This document shows, piece by piece, positions 44,199-55,500 of a stretch of 64,000 bases of DNA. Position 1 is the stretch's first letter; each line of letters begins with the position of its first letter. This DNA is from Halodesulfovibrio marinisediminis DSM 17456. Lineage in GTDB: Bacteria; Desulfobacterota; Desulfovibrionia; Desulfovibrionales; Desulfovibrionaceae. The translations under genes and the position numbers were made by a program. The stretch lies in contig NZ_FSRG01000009.1 of NCBI RefSeq assembly GCF_900129975.1, positions 41,688-105,687 of the forward strand. The letters run 5' to 3'. A model generated the notes under the pieces. The model made no database searches, had not been told where the DNA came from, and saw nothing but the letters and a program-made list of their open reading frames with translations.

Positions 44199-46979
44199 AT
44201 GAATTTAAAAAGCTTTAAAAAACGTCGTGGAATGGTGAGTCGTGCCGATTTGTTTTTACTGCTTCAAATGTTTCCGAAAGAGAATTTTACTCACATAGCG
44301 GAGATGTTGGGATATTATAAAAGGTTAAGGAGGAACAAAAGGGATTTTACAAATCCTACCTTAGCATTCAGTCGTCAGAGAATAATTGAACATAAAGTTG
44401 AGGAAACTTTCGAGGATGAGCGCGGGTTAACTGAAAGTAAATTGAAAGCGTTTTATTGGTATCCTGTACTGCGTGAAAGAGTTGATGAACCTTCTAGTTC
44501 TCCCCTAATGATTGAAGAGTTAGGGGATGGACATTTCCCTCAGTTAAAAAAGATCCCCCCCCCACCTTTTGTTCCAATTCAATCTTGGTCTGCGGTTTGG
44601 CCAAAATTAAGAAATTTTTTGTCCCAAAAAGTTTCTTCACATGATCTTGAAGAAAAACGGGTGATTGAACTGATTGCCACTGCTAAAGCTTTAAGTAGTA
44701 TTCCAAGGAAAAAACGCAAAAAATGGGCTAGGCAACTAACTATTATCGTAGATTATTCTAAACGAAATTTTCCTTTTTGGAGTGACTATAATTTGGTCAT
44801 TGCCAACTTAACTCGGTTGTTGGGAAAAGATCGTGTGAAAGTCTTTTATTCTCGAACAGATGATTTAACATTGCTGACTAATGATTCCGATCAGATAAAT
44901 ATATTTGAATGTTTGTCTGAAAAAGATGTTCTATTAATTCTTTCTGATTTAGGCGCTTATGGGGAAGACGCTGAGCGCATACTTTGGCAGCATTATTCGG
45001 ATTTGTTTCATCAAAAACGTGTTAAACCGACAGTGTTAACTCCCGTGCCGAAAAGAGCTTGGAATGTGCATTTAGCAAAAACGATGCATGTGATAGAGTT
45101 TTCTGATTCATCTTCTAATATATTAAATCAAAATGAGCCGAAGCTTGTAGAACAGTTGTTGAGTTTATGTTCTCTCGCAGTAAGAGTTGAACCACAATTA
45201 TTACGGGCATTACGACAGTTGATTCCTAACTCGGATATAGGGATTGAAGGAGTTTGCTGGAATCATATTGATATGGATACAGCTTGCTTGGCTTGCTCGC
45301 TATCTTTGTCAGCTCGAAAAAAATATCAAAATTTATTAATAGAATCTGACTTCCCTCTCTCACTAGTTTTTAAAGCAAAAGAAATTATTAAGTTATACCA
45401 CGGCTGGTTACCTCCGGAAATTCAGCTGGAAGAGGAAGTAACTCAAGTTGGGATACTTAACATGCGTGGGGAAATGGTGGATTGTCATTATGAATTAGCT
45501 CTTTCGAAAAATGCAAAACATTATCTTGGGTGGATGAAATTTCAAAGAGAAAAGGTGAAACAAAATAAGTCGGTCCAAGAATGGGCAAAACGAATGGGAT
45601 TTCGTCAGCATAAGTCAGTGTTAGGAGTTAGTGGGGCAAATATATTAGTTCAATATCTTGCAGAGGTTTTTCAAGAGAGTTCCGTTACAAGTGATTTCCC
45701 TGAAGTTATTTCTGAGAATGATTTAGCTTTTGCTAAAAATAGACAAGAAGCGCTAGTTAGAACATTACAGATAAAGCAAGTTGGAGGGAGCTTGCTTTTG
45801 GAAGCTGAAAACATACAGAGTGGAGAAGGGCAGAATCCTGTACTTATAGAAATAGAAGTTCAAGAACGCTTGGAAATAAAGAAAGGAGAAAACAACACTG
45901 AAAGATTGCTTGTACAAGATGCTATCGAAGTAGATCTTCCTCGTAATGGAAGCATCTCCTTACGTAGTTCAAAAGAAGTCATAGAATTGTCAGCGATGCA
46001 AAAACCTGATTGGGCCGAGTCAATTTATCAATTATTAGATGGGTTATATGCTACTCTTCCCCTTAACGACTCTAAGATAAAATGGATAATGAATTCTTTT
46101 AAAGAAGTTGAAAAATATAATCCCCTATTAGGGAAGAGCGATAAGCAGTTGGCAATTGTTGAGAGGGGAGACTGGGTAAACATAAGCCAACTTGAACGGC
46201 TTAAGGGAATTCAGGACTTAAACATGTCGTGGGCTATTGACAGTGGAATAGATCAGTATGGACTTTTTGCAGATATGGAACTTTTGGGAGTTGTTCAACG
46301 AATGCGTTGGATTAATTCTGGTGAGTTTCTGATGGGATCTTCGTTAGATGAATTAGGTAGAACTGAATTTGAAGATCAGTTTTACGTGATATTGACCAAC
46401 GGGTTTTGGATGGCTGACACTACTTGTACGAATGCTCTGTGGACTGCTGTAATGGAAGAAAAGGCGGTAATAAGTGATTCAAATCGAATGTTACCTGTGA
46501 CAGGCGTTTCATGGGAAGAATGTCGTATTTTTTTAAGTAGGCTTAGCCACCTAATAGGTGATTATGGCTTTGTCTTGCCGTCTGAAGCACAGTGGGAATA
46601 TGCATGTAGAGCAGGCGTTGATACGGCTTATTCATTTGGAAATCACATTGATGATACGCAGGCAAATTTTTATGAGGAGGAGTTGACTGGTGACAGAAGG
46701 CAAGGTGGAAGTGGGGTAAAGGCTGTAAAAGAATTTCCCTGTAATCAATGGGGATTATTTCAAATGCATGGAAATGTTTGGGAATGGTGTGCTGATTGGT
46801 ATGCTCCGTACCCTAAAGAAAAATCTGTTGACTACACTGGATCAGTAAAGGGGGGCGAGCATGTTTTAAGAGGAGGAAGCTACTTTTCAACGGCTTCAGG
46901 TATTCGATCGGCGAGCCGAGGACGTTTGGATCTAGACGTGAAATTTGGGAGTCAGGGGTTTAGGTTTGCGATTGTTTAG
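44199..46979 (+). CDS. vWA-like plus FGE-sulfatase-fold protein, 926 aa
   Basis: Residues about 1-170 are basic and helical. Residues about 180-300 look like a vWA fold with a degenerate MIDAS (LTIIVDYSKRNFPFW for D-x-S-x-S, later LLILSDLGAYGED). A helical and beta-rich middle follows. Residues about 690-926 are an FGE-sulfatase domain: EFLMGSS, LPVTGVSWEECRIFLSRL, FVLPSEAQWEYACRAG, GLFQMHGNVWEWCADWY and a final GGSYFSTASGIRSASRGR..GFRF. Where true formylglycine-generating enzymes carry two catalytic Cys after G-G-S-Y, this one has Ser and Ile/Gly-type residues, so it is probably a binding module. It follows the MoxR gene by five bases. Confidence 0.78.
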   Translation: MNLKSFKKRRGMVSRADLFLLLQMFPKENFTHIAEMLGYYKRLRRNKRDFTNPTLAFSRQRIIEHKVEETFEDERGLTESKLKAFYWYPVLRERVDEPSSSPLMIEELGDGHFPQLKKIPPPPFVPIQSWSAVWPKLRNFLSQKVSSHDLEEKRVIELIATAKALSSIPRKKRKKWARQLTIIVDYSKRNFPFWSDYNLVIANLTRLLGKDRVKVFYSRTDDLTLLTNDSDQINIFECLSEKDVLLILSDLGAYGEDAERILWQHYSDLFHQKRVKPTVLTPVPKRAWNVHLAKTMHVIEFSDSSSNILNQNEPKLVEQLLSLCSLAVRVEPQLLRALRQLIPNSDIGIEGVCWNHIDMDTACLACSLSLSARKKYQNLLIESDFPLSLVFKAKEIIKLYHGWLPPEIQLEEEVTQVGILNMRGEMVDCHYELALSKNAKHYLGWMKFQREKVKQNKSVQEWAKRMGFRQHKSVLGVSGANILVQYLAEVFQESSVTSDFPEVISENDLAFAKNRQEALVRTLQIKQVGGSLLLEAENIQSGEGQNPVLIEIEVQERLEIKKGENNTERLLVQDAIEVDLPRNGSISLRSSKEVIELSAMQKPDWAESIYQLLDGLYATLPLNDSKIKWIMNSFKEVEKYNPLLGKSDKQLAIVERGDWVNISQLERLKGIQDLNMSWAIDSGIDQYGLFADMELLGVVQRMRWINSGEFLMGSSLDELGRTEFEDQFYVILTNGFWMADTTCTNALWTAVMEEKAVISDSNRMLPVTGVSWEECRIFLSRLSHLIGDYGFVLPSEAQWEYACRAGVDTAYSFGNHIDDTQANFYEEELTGDRRQGGSGVKAVKEFPCNQWGLFQMHGNVWEWCADWYAPYPKEKSVDYTGSVKGGEHVLRGGSYFSTASGIRSASRGRLDLDVKFGSQGFRFAIV

Positions 46980-47003
46980 AACGATTGTAGCTAAGAGTTT
47001 TGA

Positions 47004-48644
47004 ATGACTATAGTATATAAGTTTATTGACAATGGAGAGGGACCTACATCTTTTCCTCCGAACTGGGCTGTAGCTTGGGGAGAAGATAATTTTGGGTTAT
47101 GGGCGACTTGCGTTGTGAGTGATGACGTGTGCTTAATGCGTTGGATTAGGCCAGGTTTGCTTGTATCGGAACAAAAAAATGAATTGGTATGCGAAGAGGG
47201 GTTTTGGCTTTTAGATGCAAGAATTGGGGCACAAACTTGGGCAAAAAGAAAGAGGGAGAAAGCTAGAGTTGGTGTGGGGGTTTCTAGAGCTGATTGTCTT
47301 AACTGGTTGAAGAAATATAATCTCAACAATCGTTATGACAAATTATTGTTACCAACGGCCGAGCAATGGAAATATGCCTGCTGGAATCAAAGGGAAGGGT
47401 ATCCTGCCGGTTTTGTAAAAAAAATTAATAGAAAAGAAGCCATATGCAATCAGTTCGGTTTGCATGATGTTTTTTCTTCTGGATGGGAATGGTGTGTGTC
47501 ACCGTATGGTTCAAGAGATTCTTTAGATATTGATCGTATTGGGAGAATTAAGAATAGCAATAAGTGGGGTGAGGGAACTGAGCCAAAGGATAGAGCTTTT
47601 TTCCGTTTTTGTATGATTGAAAGTGATAGGTCATCAGGAACCGCGAAATACTTTTATCAAAATCTGGCTCAGATAAATGCTGGCGAAAAGCAGGATGATT
47701 TAGAATGGAGTCATATACATAAAGCTGCTGTTGCTGGGGACTTAGCTTACTTTACAACGTTAATAAAAACTAATGCTGACATTGATTGCACTGATTTTGT
47801 AGGGAGAACCCCATTACACCTTGCCTGTTGGAGTGGGCATAATAGTTTATTAAGTATGCTGCTAAGCCATGGTGCAGATTTGACTGCTGTAACAAAAAAC
47901 GGTTGGAGCTCTCTGCACTATGCTACTGAGAAAGGACATTTGGACGTAGTAATGAGCTTACTTAATGCTGGGGCGCAAGTTGACTTGTCGGATACTGACG
48001 GCTGGACTCCACTACATTTAGCTGTCGTTAATAACAAGTTAGAAGTGTTAAGTGTGTTGATTCAATTTGGAGCAGATGTGAATTCAGCAATTAAAAATGG
48101 GCTAAGCCCACTTCATCTTGCTGTACAAGCGAATATCCCTTCTGCAATTTTAATATTGCTGGATGCTGGGGCAAATAGTGACGTAAGTGCCCTCGGGGTT
48201 ACACCAGCTGAACTTGCATCACGCATGGACTATACTGCTATTAAACGTTTGTTTTTTACTTCTGAAAAAGGGGCATATGACGAGAAGGATTTATGTCGTG
48301 CTTCTTCTTTAGGAGATACGTTTAATGTAAAAAAAATGATCGATTTTGGTATTGATTTAGAATGTAAACATATGGATAGCTTTACCCCCCTTCATCTCGC
48401 TGTTCATAATAAACGATTGGGTGTTTTGATTGCGTTACTTGAGGCTGGGGCTGAGGTTGATGCAAAGGATTTCAACAAATCTACTCCACTCCATCATGCT
48501 GTTTATGATGGATGGAAAGAGGGGGTTCGAGTGCTGTGTGAATTTAATGCGGATAGTGATGTTGTAGATGCTGATTTTGATACACCGGTATCACTCGCTG
48601 AACGAAAAGGATATGTTGATATTTTAAAGAGTTTAACGGGGTAG
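47004..48644 (+). CDS. Degenerate FGE-like domain fused to ankyrin repeats, 546 aa
   Basis: Residues about 60-215 follow the FGE-sulfatase pattern in shortened form: VGVSRADCLNWLKKY, KLLLPTAEQWKYACW, NQFGLHDVFSSGWEWCVSPY. From about 235 to the end there are about eight ankyrin repeats (DFVGRTPLHLACWSGHNSLL, DGWTPLHLAVVNNKLEVLSV, KSTPLHHAVYDGWKEGVRVL). No catalytic residues are evident, so it looks like a recognition or scaffold protein. It starts 25 bases after the vWA-FGE gene and closes the operon. Two different FGE-like domains in consecutive genes suggest duplication and divergence. Confidence 0.78.
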   Translation: MTIVYKFIDNGEGPTSFPPNWAVAWGEDNFGLWATCVVSDDVCLMRWIRPGLLVSEQKNELVCEEGFWLLDARIGAQTWAKRKREKARVGVGVSRADCLNWLKKYNLNNRYDKLLLPTAEQWKYACWNQREGYPAGFVKKINRKEAICNQFGLHDVFSSGWEWCVSPYGSRDSLDIDRIGRIKNSNKWGEGTEPKDRAFFRFCMIESDRSSGTAKYFYQNLAQINAGEKQDDLEWSHIHKAAVAGDLAYFTTLIKTNADIDCTDFVGRTPLHLACWSGHNSLLSMLLSHGADLTAVTKNGWSSLHYATEKGHLDVVMSLLNAGAQVDLSDTDGWTPLHLAVVNNKLEVLSVLIQFGADVNSAIKNGLSPLHLAVQANIPSAILILLDAGANSDVSALGVTPAELASRMDYTAIKRLFFTSEKGAYDEKDLCRASSLGDTFNVKKMIDFGIDLECKHMDSFTPLHLAVHNKRLGVLIALLEAGAEVDAKDFNKSTPLHHAVYDGWKEGVRVLCEFNADSDVVDADFDTPVSLAERKGYVDILKSLTG

Positions 48645-49092
48645 CTGACCGCAAAAAGAACAATTCTTGGTAACTAAGCATGGAACTGTTGAAAATTTTC
48701 TTTTTTCTTTGTTGGGAACTAGTGTTTGTTGGTTCAGTAATAACTTTTGTTATTATATCTTTCCATCTCAACTGCTGAGCATAACTTGAGTTTTTCAGAA
48801 ATCATAACTCCAAAAGTTCAGACCAGGTTATTTATTTTTCGTAGGGGGCGTTGGGTGATGGGGATTATTCTGGCTAGTTAAAGTTGTAATTTAATTACGG
48901 GCACATCGTCTCGTTGATCAGGTTTAATAGTTGTATATAGAACGCACCGGCTCTGGGCGGCTTAGGACGTTTGAATTCTCAGACTATGTTTTTTTGTCAT
49001 AAAATCTATCTACTACGTTTCTCAGCTGGCGCTTCAAGTTAGTCAATGGTTTTTCTCTGTAAGTTTTCTCATTTCTTTTATGTCAGATGTTT

Positions 49093-49236
49093 TTATTCCA
49101 CCATGTTTCGATTTTTACTTGTAGATGTCATAGAATCGAGGCCATGTTCCCGGTAGAGATCGACAACCTTTCTTCTGGCTTCAATTCTATTGAGAATTCT
49201 GATGAATTGGTGTTGAGTAAATCGAGGTTTTCGCAT
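49093..49236 (-). pseudogene. IS3-family transposase OrfA fragment
   Basis: A minus-strand frame of 47 codons beginning MRKPRFTQHQFIRILNRIEA and continuing RRKVVDLYREHGLDS. This matches the IS3/IS407-type OrfA start (M-R-K-x-R-F-T-x-x-Q-I-x-x-I-L-x-x-x-E-A-G-x-K-V-x-D-L-C-R-x-H-G-I). It stops where the T-F-Y-N-W-K part should follow, and no OrfB or inverted repeats are visible. It marks past insertion between the two defence-like units. Confidence 0.7.
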
Positions 49237-49387
49237 TGAACTAGCCGTATGATAAACAGATGCGTTATCGAAAATCTCTGTTTTGTTAATTCGGTTATTG
49301 CAAAGAGTTTTGTCCGTATCGAAAGATTTTAGGGAAGGCGTTGATATTTTATTACTGAGCGTGAAAAAAACTGGACGGGAATATGAA

Positions 49388-49417
49388 AAGGAGGTTGTGT
49401 TTGTAACCTCCTTTTTT
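49388..49417 (+). terminator. Rho-independent terminator upstream of the giant gene
   Basis: AAGGAGGTT / AACCTCCTT stem with an eight-base loop and six T. It separates the giant gene from upstream transcription. Confidence 0.75.
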
Positions 49418-49536
49418 GCTGCCGAGATGTTAGATTTTTTTTTGAAAAGATTAGAATTTCAGAGTGTTGCCTTGATGAAGATGGGTGAATTTAATAGCGT
49501 ATTAGCTCGTTAGTCAGTTTAATTGGAGTGATATTA

Positions 49537-52500
49537 ATGCCCGTAGAAAATTTAGGAAAATTAGTACCTGCTGCAACAGCCGTTGGTAAAGCCGGATATA
49601 AGCATTTCACTGATGTAAAGAAACAGCTAGGTGCTAGTGAGCTGGGTGGTCAGAGTTTTGCGACGGAAGTTCTAAACAATCATCTGAAGACAGCGTTGGA
49701 TCGATTGTTAGAGTTGTCACCTGATGCTTCGTTGTGGAGAAAAGCTAAATATTTTGTTGAAGAACGATATCGTGTTCCTAATTTTCTGCGTCAACCATAC
49801 GTTCGGGACTGGCTGTCGTCTCCTGATGTTCAAGCTGCGGCGCTAACTGCTGCTAGAATTTCCCTTATTGGAAGTCCGATAGATGAAGCTTCCCTTAGTT
49901 ATTTGATAATTTCTTTAAGTTCTCATTCTGGTGAGAATGAGTCCATTGTAAGTGGAACTGTTTTGACAGTAATAAAATATCTGTCACTTGAAGTGGAGAA
50001 TGCAATTCAAAATCGCGCTGATGTAGCTGTTATTTTGGAACGTTTGGATGAAGAGTTTCAAAAGACTAATAAGGAACAAGCCTGGCCATTAACGTCTGCA
50101 GTTTCAATCCAAGCTCATCATTCGGAAGATGCGAAGAAAGAATTAAAGAGGATACTTGAGAGTCGCTTCTGCGTTTCTACTTCAACCACTTTAGATTGGC
50201 TTAAGAGATTAGAAAAAGATGTTTCAAAAACAGGGAGGCTAGCTGCAGCGGCAGATATAAAAGAGGATATTGAGTATTGGATTGCTCGAATAGAAGCTAG
50301 TGCAGGTCGTATTGAGTTAGCAAAGGAGTATTTGTCAGGCACGAAAGAAACTCAAAATAACATATCAATATTAAAAGCATTAATTGCTATTTCATTAGGC
50401 ACGGTTGATGAGGCCATCGGGATATTACAGAAAGATAAGACAGCAGACGCATATGGTTGTTTGTTGTTTATTCTTATGAATTACAGGAGCGAAGATGAAG
50501 CCTTAGACTGGTTTGATTCATTGGAGATGGGTGATGAAACTTTTAACTTAGCTGGATGGTTAAATCTCTTACCGCTATTAATTAAGAACAGGCGTTGCGA
50601 ACAAATACAGTTGTTTCTGCAGAGTAATTTTTTGAAAAATTTTGAAAAATATCCTGCTATGAATTGTATGATTGGCAATTTTGCATTGTGCCAAATGTTC
50701 TCTGAGTGCTTCCATCCCTCAATTTTGGATGGAAGATTGATTGAAGTAGTTAAACATGCCGGTGAGGGGGGGGAACAATCAAAGTATTTAGAACTGGCAT
50801 CTTGTTATTTTAAAAAAGCTTTTAATCAGGCGAGACAATTACGTCTAGGCGATTTTCTAGCAGAACTTGACTATATTCAGAGTTTGTTGCGTCTAATAGA
50901 TCCAAAACAGTCCTCTAAGGAGCGAGAGCGACTGCAGTCAAAATTTAAAGAATTTCCTCAAGATCTTATTTGGCTAGAGCATATTCTTGTGTTTTCTATT
51001 CAAGTAGATTGGGAACGATTTGATAAGTATTTTGAAGACATTATGCGTGTTAGAAGGTTTACTGTTGAAGAACTGTCACAGCATACTGCTGTAGGTAATC
51101 ATCGTGAATTGTACAGCACTGTGATCCAAGAAATTGAAGACTATTGGATCGATTTATCTGATAAGGATAAAAGTTTTTTTTCTCCAAGACTTATTGATTG
51201 CTATATAAACAGTAGGGAAATTTCAAAAGCTAAGTCAGCTCTTGTCAACTATCGCGATTTGGTACCTGATGATGTTTTAGCTCAACTGGAATTGAAATTT
51301 GAAGATGTGACAGGGGATACACCTGTAGAGAAGGCTCTTAATAATTATTCTAACAATGGAACGATTGTTAATTTAGAAAATCTTATCAAAGCGCTACAGG
51401 ATTCAAATAATTTTGATGAACTGGAAAGATACACCCTTGAGCTATATAGAGTGGAGTCTAAGGTAAAAAATGCTCTTGCTTATGTTCAGTGTGCATGGCG
51501 AAATGGAAGAGGTAATGAATCTCTTTTGAAGTTTTTGGACAAGTGCCCTGAGTTGGTAAAAATGTCTCCCATGTTGCAATTCTATAAGGCGTCGTGCCTA
51601 TATGATTTAGGGAGAATTGTTGATGCCAAACGATTTTTCCCCCAATTAGAATATTGTGACAAAACAGAACAAACTGTTTGGCTTGAGATCAATATTGCTT
51701 TGACTCTTGGTGAATGGGATAGGGTGACTTCGATTGTTATACGAGAGTTGCCTGAACTTTCTCTATATTCAGCCTCGTTTTTACTTTTTATGGGTAACGC
51801 TGTTGTTCATACGGCTCAAGAAGAAGCAGTCAAATTGGCTACAGCGGCTGTAAAAAAATCATCTGACACTCAAGAAGTGTTAATCGGTGCACATAGAATC
51901 GCATCGTTGGCAGGACATGATGACTTAGCATCAAGATGGATTCATATCGCTGCCGAAATGGACTGTGAAAGTTCGTTGATTAAAAAAGTCCCGCTATCTG
52001 AAGTTGTTTCATTTGTCGAGCAAAGTGGTAATGATCGTCAACGAATGGCCAAGTCTTTTCAGTTAGCTGAAATTCCAGTTCATTTTTTTGTCGAAGAATT
52101 CTCACTCCCCTTGTCAAACTACTATCTTGTTTCTCAAAAGTGTGATGTTCGTTACAGAGGACTTTGTCCTGCCATTTCCTTATTGCAACATGCTACCAAA
52201 GCAAAGATTAAAAAGATATCGTTAGATATTACAACAATTATGTTGTTGTATCAGATGGGAATTTTGAATGATGTAATTGATTACTTTGAGACTGTGATGG
52301 TTGCCCCTAATATTATGTTTATATTGCATCGTGAGCACGGCTACGTAACTCACCATCAACCTTCTGTGATTGAAAAATCAAAACAGCTAATAGGGATCTT
52401 GTCGGATAGAGTATTGTCCGTTGATGGTTTTGCTGTGCCAGATTTTCTTTTGCATGAAGTAGGGCTTGAAGATGCTCAATTGCTTGTTTCTGCTGCTCAA

Positions 52501-55500
52501 AGAAAAGGTTTTTTTGTCCATCCTGGTAAAATTTATCAAAGTGGGTCATTAATGGATAAAGAAGCTGAATTAGGGGAATACAAAGACAGGATTTTGCCTT
52601 TATATTGTCTCGTTGAGTGGTTGTTTCGCTCTGCTGAGATAGATGATGATATCTATAAAGAGGCTCTAGATTTTCTTGAACGTAATGGGGGGAAAATCGA
52701 AGATGGTGTAGTGACAACAAACTTTGACGATGTTCCTATCTACTTAGACAGACTGTCAGTTGATTACCTTCATCAAATGCAGTTGATAGATGCAGTAGTC
52801 AATTCAGATTTGGAGGTTTTTATTCATCCTCATATTTACGAGGAATGGCGGGGATACTTAGCTTTAGAGAACCATACACAGAAAATTTGTAGGTCTCTTA
52901 AAAACATACGAAAAATTTTGCAAAAGGCTCTTGCGTACCAAAAAGTGCAATTTATGCCACGTAACTTTTCAGAAGATGATATAAGAGCACAGCGTTATGG
53001 TGGTGTTGTGAATGCCGTAATCCATACGTTAAGTGGTGCGCGTGAGTTAGATGCTGTAGCATTCGACGATAGATTTTTGCATTCCTATGGTTGGGTATCA
53101 GATATTGAAAATAATCTTCCGATTCTTAATGCCTATGACTTGCTTCTTATTTTGAAAGCACAAGGACAAGTAACGAATAAGGACTTTCTAAAAGCCAAAA
53201 AATCTCTTTATGAGAGTGGATGGGGTCCTTTCCCTCTTGATCATGATGAGCTTTTTCGTGAGATTTCAAACTGCAAAATGCATGATGGTAAGTTAAGAGA
53301 AAATGCCAAAATAAAAAGAACACGTGAAAGTGTTAATTTCTTATTAGGAAGTAGCTTTCTAACTAAGAAAGAAAGACTTTATATTTTTGATAATTGCCTT
53401 ATATCTAGTTTGAATTTGCTTCATTCTATTTGGGGGGCTTCTTTAAGCAAGGATGAAGACGTCTATGCCCGAGCCTCTTGGGTTCTACAGTACATCTTCC
53501 CACCGATTTCTAGGGTTAAGGAGTTTGAAGATGATCAAGTAAAGCAACTTGAACTGATCGTAGAGAGAGTGCTTCAGCCATTATTTCTTAAGCCAAGAAA
53601 ATGTAAGTTGGATAGGTTTAAGCTTTGGTGCCGTTGGGTTCAACAAGAAATATTCAATAAGCTATTGCCTGCCAATGCTTCTATACTTGATGCTTTTTCA
53701 AAGAAAGTCGCAGAGTCTTTTGTTCAATATTCTAAGCAATTACTTGTTGAAAATGAAGTTGCTGATGATGAACTGCTGTTTTATAAACGGCAGCTCATAT
53801 TAGATGCTTTGGCTAATGTTCCTGAAGAGCTTGCCAACCGGATTTATAGGCAAGAAGAAATAATAACATTTTGTCATTTAAGGTTTCTGGTACACCAAGT
53901 TGGAACAATCTCACATAAAACGTTAGTAAAAGCATATCAATCTGTTGAAAAAACAGACAGGACGTATCTAATTGAAACTTTAGAGGGTGACTCAGTTGAA
54001 GTAAGATATCAAGAAGAGGGAGTGTTACGATTTAGTAAAGATAGTGATGAACCAATAGTAGATGTCACTGGCTTAGTATACCTGTCTAAAAATTCTGCAG
54101 AACGGCTATCAGCTATTAATAACGCATCATCGATGTGTGTTTTTACCCCACCCAAATTAGTTGAACTTCGTGAACTTGTTGGAAAAAATCACACTTTATT
54201 AGGTAACATGCTAGATTTGATAGATATTATTAGCAACGCTCCAGGTAACTTTTTTTCTAAAGTTGAAAAACGCCTTCAAGCTGGAGAGGCTATTAGTAGT
54301 GATTTACTATTTCCATCCTCAAGACAGTATTATGAAATGTTAATTGGACCTGTAACTAATGCCGCAAACTTTGATGAGTACTTAAGTGATACACTTCTTC
54401 CACTGCATGACTCATTATTAAAGCAAGATCCACAAAGAGTATTGAGTTATTGCTTAGCTGCTGCGGTAAGAAATGATGTTGTCGTTCCGGCGTGTTATGA
54501 GTACTTGGGAGATTCATTTTTTATCAATTGGATTGAAGATAAGAAAGATGATCTTACTCCAATAGAGCTATTAGCGTTACTGTCTATTGTAAGTGCGCGC
54601 AAAAATTCTGACTGTGTCTATAGTCGTTTTATGGACGAAGCCATCGAACGCTTATGTTCTGAAAGCTATGAGATAGGAGTGGATTGTCAATTCTATGATA
54701 TTTTTCCACAACTATTGAGTTTTTGCTTGAAGGTAATCGACACACAAGAAGAACTTTTCGATTGTCCTGTTTACTGGAAGCGTTTAGCAGCTTTTGTTCA
54801 TTGTCAGGCTTTACTGAAAATTGTGAAAAATTATGTTGATCATAAGAAATTTACGGAGTGGTGTGGAAGTTTATCTGCAGGGATTACTACCTGTGATTTT
54901 TTAAACTTCTATAAAGAGCCACTTTGGATGCGTATCGACCTCTCCGCCTACTCCTTGCATGCTGAATTAATAGGACAATTAAATATTCTTTGTAACGACT
55001 CTTCTAAAGTTGGCTTTAGCCAAAAGCACAAAAAGAAAGTTGAAACCTATTTTGAATCTTTGTCTGAGCAAACCCATATAAAAGCATACTGTTGTGGGCC
55101 CTTAGAAGGACACCAGAAATGGAAGTATGTAACAGGGGAGTTTGAAAAAGCGTATGAAGCTATTAATAATGTTATTAGCAAATTTGTGACTTCTAGAAGT
55201 GAAATAGAAGCTGTTAAGCTAATAACATTAACTTTTTACAGTAGATTTGATGAGAAAGGCTTGGAGGAACTTGTTCAATCTATTTCAGAGAAACCAATTC
55301 GGTATTCTGAATACGATGAAAAAAGAAGGTACTTTTTTGTCTTGCACTCTCTTGCTGGTATAGCTGGAACCCAAACTTCAACAGAATTAGCGGAGTCACT
55401 TTGTAAGGGGCTTATAGCAGAAGCTCCATATTATGACTGTCCAGAGGACGCAAAGGCGGGGCTATACGCGATTCTGCTTTCAGCTGCAGCCTATGAGGAT

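Larger units (their letters stand above)
48645..49536. other. Intergenic with IS3 remnant and a terminator
   Basis: About 890 bases without an intact gene. It holds the IS3 orfA fragment at 49093-49236 (minus) and a plus-strand terminator, AAGGAGGTT / AACCTCCTT with six T, at 49388-49417. A 76-codon frame at 49283-49513 runs through that terminator and is not called. Confidence 0.6.

Noticed and set aside
41827..48644. Diversity-generating retroelement around the FGE domain
   Set aside because: FGE folds are common DGR targets, but no reverse transcriptase, template repeat or Avd-like gene is visible in the window.
49283..49513. A 76-codon plus-strand frame
   Set aside because: It passes through a clear rho-independent terminator and has no ribosome-binding site.
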